Notes under the pieces: model-generated
The model's database searches: none
Told to the model about the DNA's origin: nothing
What the model saw: the letters and a program-made list of their open reading frames with translations, nothing else
Translations under genes and position numbers: made by a program
Part shown: one piece after another, positions 1 through 8,045 of the stretch
How positions within the stretch are numbered: position 1 is the stretch's first letter
Layout of the letters: each line of letters opens with the position of its first letter
Assembly: GCA_019694675.1 (NCBI GenBank)
Contig: JAIBBK010000087.1
Span: forward strand, 46,855 to 110,854
Reading direction: 5' to 3'
DNA length: 64,000 nt
Source of the DNA: Ignavibacteria bacterium
GTDB taxonomy: Bacteria; Bacteroidota; Ignavibacteria; Tepidaquicellales; Tepidaquicellaceae

Positions 1-1
1 A

Positions 2-331
2 GCTTTTGTAATGTCTCTTACCGGCAAAGACGAGAAGGAATACTATGTGCCCGGCACATACAGTTATGGTCCGATGTACTCGCCATATGCAGGATACTAC
101 GGATTCAACAACTATTACTACGGCGCATGGAACACCATTTATTCTCCCGGATACTACACCAAGCAAACCAATGTGTTCTTCGCATCGAATTTTTACAATC
201 TGAACACTATGAATCTTGTTTGGTCTGCACAGTCAGAAACATTCAATCCTACTTCGCTTAAGGATTTTGCACAGTCTTATGCAACGACCGTTGTGGAAGA
301 GTTTGTAAGCTCCGGTGTTGTAAGAAAATAG
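2..331 (+). CDS. C-terminal part of a DUF4136-like secreted protein (cut by window edge)
   Basis: The reading frame is open to the left edge, so the first ATG (position 11) is probably internal and the gene begins outside the window. The visible ~110 residues have a Tyr/Gly/Pro-rich stretch followed by a conserved-looking tail with the pattern ASNFYNL...LVWSAQSETFNPTS. That ending resembles DUF4136 envelope lipoproteins, whose function is unknown. The family call is by recollection of its C-terminal pattern and is moderate. A strong hairpin terminator follows the stop at once. Confidence 0.55.
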   Translation, partial: AFVMSLTGKDEKEYYVPGTYSYGPMYSPYAGYYGFNNYYYGAWNTIYSPGYYTKQTNVFFASNFYNLNTMNLVWSAQSETFNPTSLKDFAQSYATTVVEEFVSSGVVRK

Positions 332-360
332 ACCGAACAGAAGTGCCAGATTTCAAAATG

Positions 361-385
361 CCCCGGCCCTGAGCCGGGGTTTTTC
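361..385. terminator. Bidirectional rho-independent terminator
   Basis: Seven-bp GC stem (CCCCGGC / GCCGGGG, five-base loop) followed by TTTTT on the plus strand and preceded by AAAA, so it can end both the upstream plus-strand gene and the convergent minus-strand HEAT-repeat gene, whose stop codon lies beside it. Confidence 0.8.
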
Positions 386-1262
386 ACTTTTTGAGGGTGA
401 TGCCGTTGGCTTTGCAAAACTTCCTTACCGCATCCGGATGACGATGCGATAAATGCCTTAAGGATGACTTTGCCGCATTTTTTACAAACCTGTCTTCATT
501 CACCAAAAGGCATTTGAGAACTTCCATTGCCTCGTCAGGATTTCTCCTGCCAAAGCTGTTATTGAAACTCATTGCGGCATTCCACAGCACATACCTGTCA
601 TCAGATTTGATGATCTTCTTCAGAAACTCAAATGTCTGCAACGGCAGAGCATTGCCGAAGTGAGAACCGAGAATAAATGGCCCGAGATTTCTTCTTACAT
701 AAACAGAACTGTCGCTCAGAAAAAGTGAGATTATTTTAAACCCCTTGGGACACTCTTTCACGTTCCTGAATGCCAGCGCAGAGAAAAGTACTGCTCTCCT
801 TACATTTTCAGAGTTGTGGGAGGCAAGTCTCAGCATCTCATGGTAAAGCTCCGGATTGCCCGCAACAACCCGGATCAGGGCTGAGGCGGCGTACTCCCTC
901 ACTTCCCAGTTGTTATCGTCAGCAGTCTTCAGTATCAGATTCATTACATTTTCCGGGGATTCGGAGTATCCCCTCCAAACAAGAGAAACTCCGACCTCTT
1001 TTGCGTTTCCGCTTTCTGCGGTGCACAATCTCTTGCCGAATTTGTAGAACAATCGCCGGCTGTCAGCACCTTCCCCAATTGCATTTTCAAGTTCTCTGAT
1101 CACGAATCTCTTGTCTTTGGTCTTTGCTGTTCCGGCATGCGGGGTGGAAACCGAATCAAGTATGCCAATGATCTGTTCAGTTTCAAAATTCTTTGCAAGC
1201 CTGCGTATTAGCGACTTCCTGCTTTCGCTTAGGCTGGAATCTTTGGGTTTCTTTTGTGTCAT
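384..1262 (-). CDS. HEAT-repeat (armadillo-type) protein
   Basis: A 292-residue, basic, helix-rich protein without signal peptide or membrane segment. From about residue 100 it shows repeated helical units of 30-40 residues (for example NNWEVREYAASALIRV and SENVRRAVLFSALAF) with the D/N-x-x-V-R spacing of HEAT repeats. Distant similarity to DNA alkylation repeat (AlkD-like) proteins is possible, but I cannot place the catalytic residues, so no enzymatic role is claimed. It is likely a cytoplasmic scaffold or nucleic-acid-binding protein. It stands alone, convergent with the partial gene upstream and divergent from nuoJ. ATG start near the upstream boundary; no shorter start is favoured. Confidence 0.6.
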   Translation of the reverse strand: MTQKKPKDSSLSESRKSLIRRLAKNFETEQIIGILDSVSTPHAGTAKTKDKRFVIRELENAIGEGADSRRLFYKFGKRLCTAESGNAKEVGVSLVWRGYSESPENVMNLILKTADDNNWEVREYAASALIRVVAGNPELYHEMLRLASHNSENVRRAVLFSALAFRNVKECPKGFKIISLFLSDSSVYVRRNLGPFILGSHFGNALPLQTFEFLKKIIKSDDRYVLWNAAMSFNNSFGRRNPDEAMEVLKCLLVNEDRFVKNAAKSSLRHLSHRHPDAVRKFCKANGITLKK

Positions 1263-1344
1263 GTTAAGAGGGATTATTGATCCGGCTTAATGGAATTACA
1301 TATCTTTCTCATAAATCCTATATTGCAGCAATCAAAACGGGAAA

Positions 1345-1863
1345 ATGAATCTGGACCTTGAGAACATTTTGTTTTTTGTGATGAGCACTTTCGCAGTTGC
1401 CTCAGCGCTGTTAATGATCACAAGAAAGAATCCGATCACCAGCGCGCTTTATCTTATTCTCAATTTCTTTTGTGTATCCGGGCTGTACCTTCTTCTCAAA
1501 GCTCAGTTCATTGCGATAATCCAGGTGCTTGTTTACATGGGAGCCATAATGGTGCTGTTTCTTTTTGTTATCATGCTGCTTAACCTACAGGATGAAAGCA
1601 AGTTCAAGGAGAATTATTCATACAAGAAGATAACGGCCATACTGCTTTCGATCTTCCTGTTCGGCATCCTGAGTATTACGGTTTATTCGGGATTTTCCGG
1701 GAAGATGAAAGTAATGCATGAGAAGGCACTTGAGATCGGGAAAGCGGAATTTCTCGGGGCGGAACTGTTTACCAGCTATTCATTCCCGTTTGAGCTTGCT
1801 TCGTTTCTTCTGCTTGCGGCGATAGTCGGCGCTGTGGTTCTAGCCAAAAAGAAATTCGACTGA
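1345..1863 (+). CDS. nuoJ: NADH-quinone oxidoreductase subunit J (orphan)
   Basis: A 172-residue membrane protein with about five hydrophobic helices and the NuoJ/ND6 signature in helix 3 (IIQVLVYMGAIMVLFLFVIM), near the usual ~170 residues. In complex I NuoJ sits in the membrane arm and contains the pi-bulge helix that couples quinone reduction to proton pumping. The gene normally lies inside a 11-14 gene nuo operon between nuoI and nuoK. Here it is alone: a HEAT-repeat gene is divergent upstream and serS converges, its stop directly abutting the nuoJ stop. Either the complex I genes are dispersed in this genome or this is a second copy. Confidence 0.9.
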   Translation: MNLDLENILFFVMSTFAVASALLMITRKNPITSALYLILNFFCVSGLYLLLKAQFIAIIQVLVYMGAIMVLFLFVIMLLNLQDESKFKENYSYKKITAILLSIFLFGILSITVYSGFSGKMKVMHEKALEIGKAEFLGAELFTSYSFPFELASFLLLAAIVGAVVLAKKKFD

Positions 1864-3138
1864 CTAGATAAGCTCAAATCCCGTAAACGGCCTCAGGACC
1901 TCAGGCACTTTTATATTTCCTTCCGCCGTCTGATTAGCTTCCAGCAAAGCAACCATCAATCTCGAAGTAGCAAGGCCCGATCCGTTCAGTATATGAACAA
2001 ATTCTGTCTTTGACTTTCCGTTATATGCAGTCTTCCTGTATCTTGCCATAGCCCTCCTTGACTGAAAGTCCGTGCAGTTGCTTACTGAAGATGCCTCCAG
2101 CCACTTGTTTTCAGCATACGACCATACTTCAATATCGTAGCACTTTGAAGCTGCAAAACCAATGTCTCCGGTGCACAGCTCAATGACCCTGTAATGAACA
2201 CCCAGCTTCTCGAGAATTCCGCATGCATGCGAAAGCATCTTCTCAAGTTCCTCGTATGATGATTCTGGCTCGCAGAAAGTTATGAGTTCAACTTTGTTGA
2301 ACTGGTGCACCCTCAGAAATCCCTTTGTATCCTTGCCGTAACTCCCGGCTTCGCGCCTGAAGCAGTTTGTGAAGCCGCAGTACTTAAGAGGAAGTTCTTC
2401 AGACTTGAGTATCTCATCCCTGTGTATGTTCAGTATGGAAACCTCGGCTGTAGGAATTGCAAACAGGTCATCCTTCTCCATATAATACATGTCTTCCTCA
2501 AACTTCGGAACTTTCTCCGCCGCTTCCATCGATCTCCTGCTTACAAGTACGGGCGTGATGACTTCCCTGTATCCGTTCTTCCCCTGTTCTTCAAGCATAA
2601 AGTTTATGAGCGCTCTTTCCAGGCGAGCACCCTTTCCTTTGTAAAGCGCAAATCCGCTTCCTGATATCTTTGCGGCCCTTTCAAAATCAAGGATGTCCAG
2701 CCTTTTGCCAAGCTCAACATGATCGAGCGGGGTAAATGAGAACTCTTTTCTTTCTCCCCATATCTTCACTTCCACATTTTCGTCCTGAGATCTTCCTTCC
2801 GGAACAGATTCATGAGGAAGATTCGGGATGTAACTTAAGTATTGGTCGATCTCCCGGTCAGTGTTCTTAAGTTCTTCATCAAGCAGTTTGATCTCATCGG
2901 AAACCTTCTTCATTTCAGCGATCTTGTCATCCGCATTTTGCTTTCCGCGCTTGAGCACGGCTATTTCGTCCGATACGGAGTTCCTGAGCTCCTTAAGCTT
3001 TTCAGACCTCTTGATTAGATCGAGCCTGCTCTTGTCCAGGCTGAATACTTTGTCAATCTTGGAAGGTTCTTCTCCTCTGAGTGCCAGCCTGCCCTTCACG
3101 AGATCCGCATTTTCTCTGATGATCTTTATGTCCAGCAT
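1864..3138 (-). CDS. serS: Seryl-tRNA synthetase
   Basis: A 424-residue class II aminoacyl-tRNA synthetase that charges tRNA-Ser (and tRNA-Sec where present) with serine. The N-terminal ~110 residues are charged and helical, matching the tRNA-binding coiled-coil arm. The catalytic domain has motif 2 (CFRREAGSYGKDTKGFLRVHQF region near residue 270) and motif 3 (GSGLATSRLMVALLEANQ near residue 390). Length is normal for the bacterial type. It is the last gene of a minus-strand cluster starting at the aldo/keto reductase, 13 bases after the RmlD-like gene, and its stop touches the convergent nuoJ stop. Confidence 0.97.
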   Translation of the reverse strand: MLDIKIIRENADLVKGRLALRGEEPSKIDKVFSLDKSRLDLIKRSEKLKELRNSVSDEIAVLKRGKQNADDKIAEMKKVSDEIKLLDEELKNTDREIDQYLSYIPNLPHESVPEGRSQDENVEVKIWGERKEFSFTPLDHVELGKRLDILDFERAAKISGSGFALYKGKGARLERALINFMLEEQGKNGYREVITPVLVSRRSMEAAEKVPKFEEDMYYMEKDDLFAIPTAEVSILNIHRDEILKSEELPLKYCGFTNCFRREAGSYGKDTKGFLRVHQFNKVELITFCEPESSYEELEKMLSHACGILEKLGVHYRVIELCTGDIGFAASKCYDIEVWSYAENKWLEASSVSNCTDFQSRRAMARYRKTAYNGKSKTEFVHILNGSGLATSRLMVALLEANQTAEGNIKVPEVLRPFTGFELI

Positions 3139-3151
3139 TTCATATTATTTA

Positions 3152-4060
3152 TTAATGACCCAACTGAAATTTCAGAAATCTCAATCCTTCCATCGAGTCC
3201 ATTGGCTTGAAGCCAAGTTCCGCCTCGGCTTTGAAAGTTGTCAGTCCTGATCTCATCGGCCTAGGCGCGGGCTGATTGAGCAATTCCGTTGTGATCGGCC
3301 TCACGAGTCCTTTGTCGTATCCAAAGACTTCGCACAGATTATGAGCGAACATGTATCTTGATATCACATCCGGGCCCGCAATATTATAGATCCCTGTACA
3401 GCCTCTCTCGACGATCCTCATTGTTCCCACGGCAAGATCTTCCACCATGGTTGTATTGCTGATCTGATCGGTCACCACATTTACAAGTTCATTGTTGGAG
3501 AGCTTGTCAACAAGCCACAGCGCAAAATTCGGCTTTACGTTCTTTCCTGTTCCGTAGATCACAAGGGTCCGTATGATGGCATGTTCTATGTCGCTTGTCT
3601 TCAGAGCATTCTCAGATGCCAGCTTCTCCCTTCCGTAAAATGAAATCGGGTTGGGTACGGCATCCTCCGAATACGGCCCGTTTCTGCCGTCAAATACATA
3701 GTCCGTTGAAAAGTGTATGATCCTCGCGCCGTTCATCCTTGCCGCTATTATAAGGTTCTTTACTCCGTCAACATTGATCTTCCATGAAGCTTCACGCTCT
3801 GTTTCGCAGGCATCCACATTTGTAAAAGCCGCGCAGTTTATAATTACATTCGGAGAAAATTCCGATGCAGTTCTCTTTACATCATCTTTGCTTGTGATGT
3901 CGAGAGTCCTGTATTCGCATTTGTCATACAAGTAAGAATACTCCTCGGCCGAAGTGATAAGAAGATCATGGTCAGTTTCTCTGAGGAACATTTTGGATAC
4001 GGCCTGTCCAAGCAAACCGTTGGAGCCTGTGATAAGAATATTGAGTTTGCCCGGTTTCAT
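3152..4060 (-). CDS. RmlD-like dTDP-4-dehydrorhamnose reductase family protein
   Basis: A 302-residue short-chain dehydrogenase of the extended type. The N-terminal Rossmann motif GSNGLLGQAV binds NAD(P)H; STDYVFDG (residues ~120-130) and the catalytic Y-x3-K in SFYGREKLASE follow the RmlD pattern. RmlD reduces dTDP-4-keto-rhamnose in the last step of dTDP-rhamnose synthesis. No rmlA, rmlB or rmlC is nearby, so the actual substrate could be another nucleotide sugar; close relatives act as methionine adenosyltransferase beta-like proteins. It lies three bases after the PfkB kinase gene, which points to one transcript. Confidence 0.75.
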   Translation of the reverse strand: MKPGKLNILITGSNGLLGQAVSKMFLRETDHDLLITSAEEYSYLYDKCEYRTLDITSKDDVKRTASEFSPNVIINCAAFTNVDACETEREASWKINVDGVKNLIIAARMNGARIIHFSTDYVFDGRNGPYSEDAVPNPISFYGREKLASENALKTSDIEHAIIRTLVIYGTGKNVKPNFALWLVDKLSNNELVNVVTDQISNTTMVEDLAVGTMRIVERGCTGIYNIAGPDVISRYMFAHNLCEVFGYDKGLVRPITTELLNQPAPRPMRSGLTTFKAEAELGFKPMDSMEGLRFLKFQLGH

Positions 4061-4063
4061 TGC

Positions 4064-4999
4064 TCAGGCAAGTTTGTGAAGTTCACTGATTCCTTCTAGG
4101 GAAGTGTTATATGACGCCATACGGTTTGCATAATGGATGCTCTTTTCAAAATTGGCATTCTTTGAATAATCGAGCGTGAATGCAGATGCAAACACATCAC
4201 CGCACCCTGTTGAGTCAACGAACCTCGGGTTCTCAATTGCCGCTACCTGCAATTGGTCAAGGTCAAAGAACTTCTCGTTTCCAAAGGACTTTTCAGTCTT
4301 CGTGTACCCCGTCGCTCCGTCAACACCCTTTGTGACGATCATTCCCTTCACGGGATAATTATTGCTCATCAGTATCTTTTCAGCTATCCTGTACTCCGGA
4401 AGCTTCTCTCTGCTGAGTATCGATACCTCGAACTGATTCATCTGCACCGTATCTGCATTTGTACACCACTCGTACCAGTCGTCAACATGAACATGAGTTC
4501 TCTTGCCGTCTTCGCCGGTTTTCATAACGATATTATGGATGTCAATGTGTATGTACCCATTGTAGTTCTTTCTGATGTTCTTCATTGTTCCGAGACTGAT
4601 GTCAACTCCTGAGACCATGTTTACAAGCACTGCGTCCGCCATATGAAGAAACGATCTGCATTCATCAATACCGAGAGCATGAGTGGGTTCAGTTGATTTC
4701 TCGATCCTTGCACTCTTGTCAGCATTGTACAGATTGTAATACAGATTGACTTTTCTTGTAGGATGCTTAACCTTGTTCACACCCTGGGTCATGATATTCG
4801 GATAACCGCTGAAGATTGCAACGATGTTATCGAACTCGTCCTCTCCGACATTCATCAGAGGTATCACTCTGTCTTCCTTTCCCGCCAGCACAGCCATGCT
4901 GATGACCGAATAAAGGATGCCTCCGTAACTGTTTGTTACAGTTCCGTCAGCTTTGTGTATCACGTCAACGCACGGCTCTCCGATTACAATGTAGTTCAT
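4064..4999 (-). CDS. PfkB-family sugar/nucleoside kinase
   Basis: A 311-residue ribokinase-like ATP-dependent kinase. The C-terminal PfkB signature 2 is seen as DSTGCGDVFASAF, with the catalytic base Asp after GCG (the usual form is DTxGAGD, so Ala is Cys here). An N-terminal YGGILYS segment matches the substrate-binding glycine region. The substrate cannot be inferred; neighbours (aldo/keto reductase and RmlD-like reductase) suggest carbohydrate metabolism. Its ATG overlaps the upstream reductase stop by four bases, indicating translational coupling. Confidence 0.85.
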   Translation of the reverse strand: MNYIVIGEPCVDVIHKADGTVTNSYGGILYSVISMAVLAGKEDRVIPLMNVGEDEFDNIVAIFSGYPNIMTQGVNKVKHPTRKVNLYYNLYNADKSARIEKSTEPTHALGIDECRSFLHMADAVLVNMVSGVDISLGTMKNIRKNYNGYIHIDIHNIVMKTGEDGKRTHVHVDDWYEWCTNADTVQMNQFEVSILSREKLPEYRIAEKILMSNNYPVKGMIVTKGVDGATGYTKTEKSFGNEKFFDLDQLQVAAIENPRFVDSTGCGDVFASAFTLDYSKNANFEKSIHYANRMASYNTSLEGISELHKLA

Positions 5000-5952
5000 T
5001 TTGCTGGTTTGAATAGTTTGTCTATCTTCGAAATTATATTTGCAGGAACTTCAATTTCACCCGCCTTAAGATTTTCCAGGAGTTGCGTAAGCTTTGTAGC
5101 CGATGTAATTGCACTGGCCAGGATCTCATTCCTGAGGCACCACTGAAGCGCGAGGCATGATGGAGAGGTTCCAAGTTCTGCGGCAATATTCACAAGCTTG
5201 TGAACTCTTTGCCTGTTCACTGAGGTCATGTATGATTCAACGAACATGCTTGATTTCTTGTTGCCGAGCCTTGAATCAACTGCAGGTGTCCCGGTGTCGT
5301 ACTTTCCCGTTAGCACGCCCTGTGCAAGCGGCGACCAGACCACTTGCCCGATGCCCTTTGTCTTACAGTATGCAAGGACCCCGTTTGTCTCAATGTTTCT
5401 GTGGAGAAGGCTGTATTGCGGCTGATTGCTGACCGGTTTGTGAAGGCCGTTCTTTGAACAGAATTCATATGCGGACCTGATTTGACCCGCTGTCCATTCG
5501 CTTGTTCCCCAATATAGGATCTTTCCCTGCTCAATAAGAGTGTGGAATGCCCTGCAGGTTTCTTCAACTGTTGTATCTTCGTCATATCTGTGGCATTGAT
5601 AGAGATCTATGTAATCAGTCTTGAGGTATGTGAGTGAGTTGTGCACCGACTCGAATACATGTTTTCGGGAAAGGCCCCTGTCGTTGGGATTGTCAGACAT
5701 CGGCCAATAGCATTTTGAGGCAATGAACAGGTCCTGCCTCTTGAGCCCCTGAAGCGTCTTTCCGAGAAACTGCTCTGCCCTGCCCCGGGCATAAACGTCA
5801 GCTGTATCTATGAAATTGATCCCGGAATCAACAGCCTTCATCGTGATCTTCCTGCCTTCCTTTTCATCAACGGATCCGCCCAGTGTAAGCCAGCTCCCAA
5901 GGCCAATCACGCTTACCTTTGCACCGCAGTTACCTATCCTTCTGTACTTCAC
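4996..5952 (-). CDS. Aldo/keto reductase
   Basis: A 318-residue (alpha/beta)8-barrel NADPH-dependent oxidoreductase. The catalytic tetrad can be placed: Asp and Tyr in FIDTADVYARG, Lys in LFIASKCYW and His in LYQCHRYD. The C-terminal coenzyme site (residues ~200-300, PLAQGVLTGKY and ALQWCL) is present. The shape matches the voltage-gated K-channel beta/YghZ-like group acting on small aldehydes or ketones. First gene of the four-gene minus-strand cluster with the PfkB kinase, RmlD-like reductase and serS; the PorV-like gene ends 36 bases upstream and may belong to the same transcript. Confidence 0.9.
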   Translation of the reverse strand: MKYRRIGNCGAKVSVIGLGSWLTLGGSVDEKEGRKITMKAVDSGINFIDTADVYARGRAEQFLGKTLQGLKRQDLFIASKCYWPMSDNPNDRGLSRKHVFESVHNSLTYLKTDYIDLYQCHRYDEDTTVEETCRAFHTLIEQGKILYWGTSEWTAGQIRSAYEFCSKNGLHKPVSNQPQYSLLHRNIETNGVLAYCKTKGIGQVVWSPLAQGVLTGKYDTGTPAVDSRLGNKKSSMFVESYMTSVNRQRVHKLVNIAAELGTSPSCLALQWCLRNEILASAITSATKLTQLLENLKAGEIEVPANIISKIDKLFKPAK

Positions 5953-5988
5953 AGTATTTTAGTTTAGCTTTCGTTGTGTAAGTTTATG

Positions 5989-6810
5989 TCAGTGTAAAGC
6001 AAAAATCAGTTCAAACTTGTTTGTCAGTCCAAGAGGATCAGTCACGACCGCCGCATAGTCAAATCCGACTATTCCGTAAACGACTCCTATTCCCGCCGAA
6101 TAAGAAACAGGTTCGGAAGAGATCCCGGCCCTTATGAAAAGCGGCTTCACCGGATTGAATTCTCCGCCGAATCTTACATTCACTGCGCCCCAGGTTTCCT
6201 TTTCCACTTCAATCATTATGAATCCGTTCTCTGAGGGATTTACTCCGATGCCGGTTGAATATGACCTCGAGATCTTCTGGCCGGATTCCCCGATCCGTGC
6301 GCCGGTAATATTCTTTGCAGTGAATCCCCAAGTGAACATCTCCCCTATGTCGGCCTGAATTCCTGCATCAAGCCCGAAAGCAAATGCGCTTCCGTAACTC
6401 TTAACAGCAACATTGTAAGCAACTGCGCTGAGCCCCCACCTGATATTGTCACCCGAGCTTCCGCCTGCCGTCAGAACCAGTTTGGATTCTCTGTAAAGGT
6501 CAAATCCAAAAGTTCTCAATCCGATGCCAAAATTGGCGAACCCGAATGACTGTGCGTATGTTAGGGCAGCAGTTGTAATTTCACTTAGACCATACAGCGC
6601 CGGTTCAAAGAAGACTGAAGCGCCGTTGTGATTCAGCGAACCGAGGCCAGCCGGATTGCAGAATACTGCCGAAGATCCATTATTCAATGAAGCGAAGGCT
6701 CCTCCCATGGAAGAAGCTCTTGCATCCGTTTCATTGTACAGGAACTGAGCGGGTGAGTTTTGTGAAAACACGGCGGCAAACGTAAAGCATAAGAACAGTT
6801 TCATCATCAT
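5989..6810 (-). CDS. PorV/PorQ-family outer membrane protein
   Basis: A 273-residue secreted protein with a signal peptide (three possible Met starts, hydrophobic core FLCFTFAAVFS, cleavage near AQF). The mature start TDARASSMGGAFAS...SSAVFCNPAGLG is the hallmark of the UPF0164/PorV-PorQ group, FadL-like beta-barrels of the outer membrane; alternating hydrophobic strands continue to the C-terminus. In T9SS, PorV shuttles cargo to the attachment complex, while PorQ-like paralogues act elsewhere, so the exact role is open. It is divergent from porD, with a perfect palindrome between the two starts. Confidence 0.7.
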   Translation of the reverse strand: MMMKLFLCFTFAAVFSQNSPAQFLYNETDARASSMGGAFASLNNGSSAVFCNPAGLGSLNHNGASVFFEPALYGLSEITTAALTYAQSFGFANFGIGLRTFGFDLYRESKLVLTAGGSSGDNIRWGLSAVAYNVAVKSYGSAFAFGLDAGIQADIGEMFTWGFTAKNITGARIGESGQKISRSYSTGIGVNPSENGFIMIEVEKETWGAVNVRFGGEFNPVKPLFIRAGISSEPVSYSAGIGVVYGIVGFDYAAVVTDPLGLTNKFELIFALH

Positions 6811-6827
6811 CGTATCTTAATTGTATT

Positions 6828-6848
6828 GATTCTTGCACTGCAAGAATC
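6828..6848. promoter_or_regulatory. Perfect 21-bp palindrome between PorV-like gene and porD
   Basis: GATTCTTGCA, one central C, then TGCAAGAATC: ten bp perfectly inverted. It lies 18 bases from the minus-strand start codon and 38 bases before the plus-strand porD start. A one-base spacer cannot form a normal RNA hairpin, so a dimeric DNA-binding protein site controlling both divergent genes is more likely than a terminator. The core TTGCA-N-TGCAA resembles a second palindrome ahead of actA. Confidence 0.55.
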
Positions 6849-6885
6849 CAAATTTGACGAAACAAATTAACAGAAAGACATAAGA

Positions 6886-7806
6886 ATGCAAAGTCAATTA
6901 AAATGCTGTCTTGCCCTGCTGTCACTATTCTTCGGCAGTGTGACGCTTTTGCAGGCGCAGCAGCAGGACCTCAATGTGGAAGTGATAGTGGATATGCAGC
7001 AGATACCACCCGATGCTCAGAACAAGCTTGTGAACTTCAGGCAGAAGGTTCAGGATTACCTGAACAAGAATAAGTATCATGATGAGAAGATCCCGCCGAT
7101 AAAAGTGCAGATGCAGTTCAGTTTCACGGGCCTGAATCTCTCCACATCGAACTACGAAGCAAAGCTCTTCATTGCAAGTCAGCGCGAAGTTTACAATCCG
7201 TTCAAGACAGGGCAACAGAGGTTTTCGACGGCATTCCGGTTTCTTGACGAAAGGTGCGAGTTCTATTTCAATGACAACCTGCCATTCATAAAAAATGATT
7301 ACCGGTTTGATCCCTTCCTGAGCCTTTTGGATTATTATGCATATGTCATAGTCGGGTTTGACGAGGATTCTTATTACCCAAAAGGCGGAACCAGGTTCTT
7401 CCAGAAGGCGCTGGACATATGCAATAAGGTCACTTCAAACGCCAAGGGCTGGACAGAGACAGGCGGCGGGTCAAAGCCATCGAGAATGCAGCTGATACAG
7501 GAACTGCTTGACGTAAGATTTGACAACTACAGAAACGGGTATTTTGAATATATGTGGATGGGTTTGGATTCGCTTGCCATCAACAAACCAAATGCATTCA
7601 GAAACATCCTGGCGGCAATAGACAAGATCAGCACGGTAAAGAAGAAGGAAGTCAAAGCATATACACCTGATATCTTTTTCGATTCAAAGGCAACGGAGAT
7701 AGCTGAGATATTTCTGGACTACGGAGACAGAAGCATTTACGGGAGGCTGATAAGCATGGATCCTGCGCATCAGGCCATCTATGATGAGTACCGGAACCGG
7801 CGATAG
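6886..7806 (+). CDS. porD: PorD-like protein (DUF4835), type IX secretion
   Basis: A 306-residue secreted protein with an N-terminal signal peptide ending near LLQAQQQDLN. The body follows the DUF4835 pattern: QDLNVEVIVD at the mature N-terminus, a YEAKLFIASQREVYNPF-like strand, FDPFLSLLDYYAYVIVGFD in the middle and DPAHQAIYDEYR near the end. PorD was found among T9SS genes in Porphyromonas gingivalis; its molecular role is not settled. T9SS cargo (two NYPNPFNPST-tailed proteins) occurs in this window. The gene is divergent from a PorV/PorQ-like gene; no T9SS core gene (porK-porN, sprA) is present nearby. Confidence 0.8.
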   Translation: MQSQLKCCLALLSLFFGSVTLLQAQQQDLNVEVIVDMQQIPPDAQNKLVNFRQKVQDYLNKNKYHDEKIPPIKVQMQFSFTGLNLSTSNYEAKLFIASQREVYNPFKTGQQRFSTAFRFLDERCEFYFNDNLPFIKNDYRFDPFLSLLDYYAYVIVGFDEDSYYPKGGTRFFQKALDICNKVTSNAKGWTETGGGSKPSRMQLIQELLDVRFDNYRNGYFEYMWMGLDSLAINKPNAFRNILAAIDKISTVKKKEVKAYTPDIFFDSKATEIAEIFLDYGDRSIYGRLISMDPAHQAIYDEYRNRR

Positions 7807-8045
7807 TCAGTCTGTTCAAGGATCATCTTTCTAATGGAATAATTTTGTGTTTCAGTTAGGATCAGTTTTTTCTATATTTTCTTCCAAAAATTAAAAACCG
7901 GCTATTGCAACGAATGAATAATTGCTGTCGTTTGAAACCGGTCCCCCAAACTTCCACCCACAATATCGGGCTGACAATGTGTGAGTTGTGTCAGTCAGAG
8001 TTATGCACTTTAAAATAATCTTCAAAAACTAAACACAAGGGAAAA

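Noticed and set aside
6731..6925. Short minus frame across the porD promoter gap
   Set aside because: It overlaps the starts of both divergent genes and the palindrome and has no coding character.
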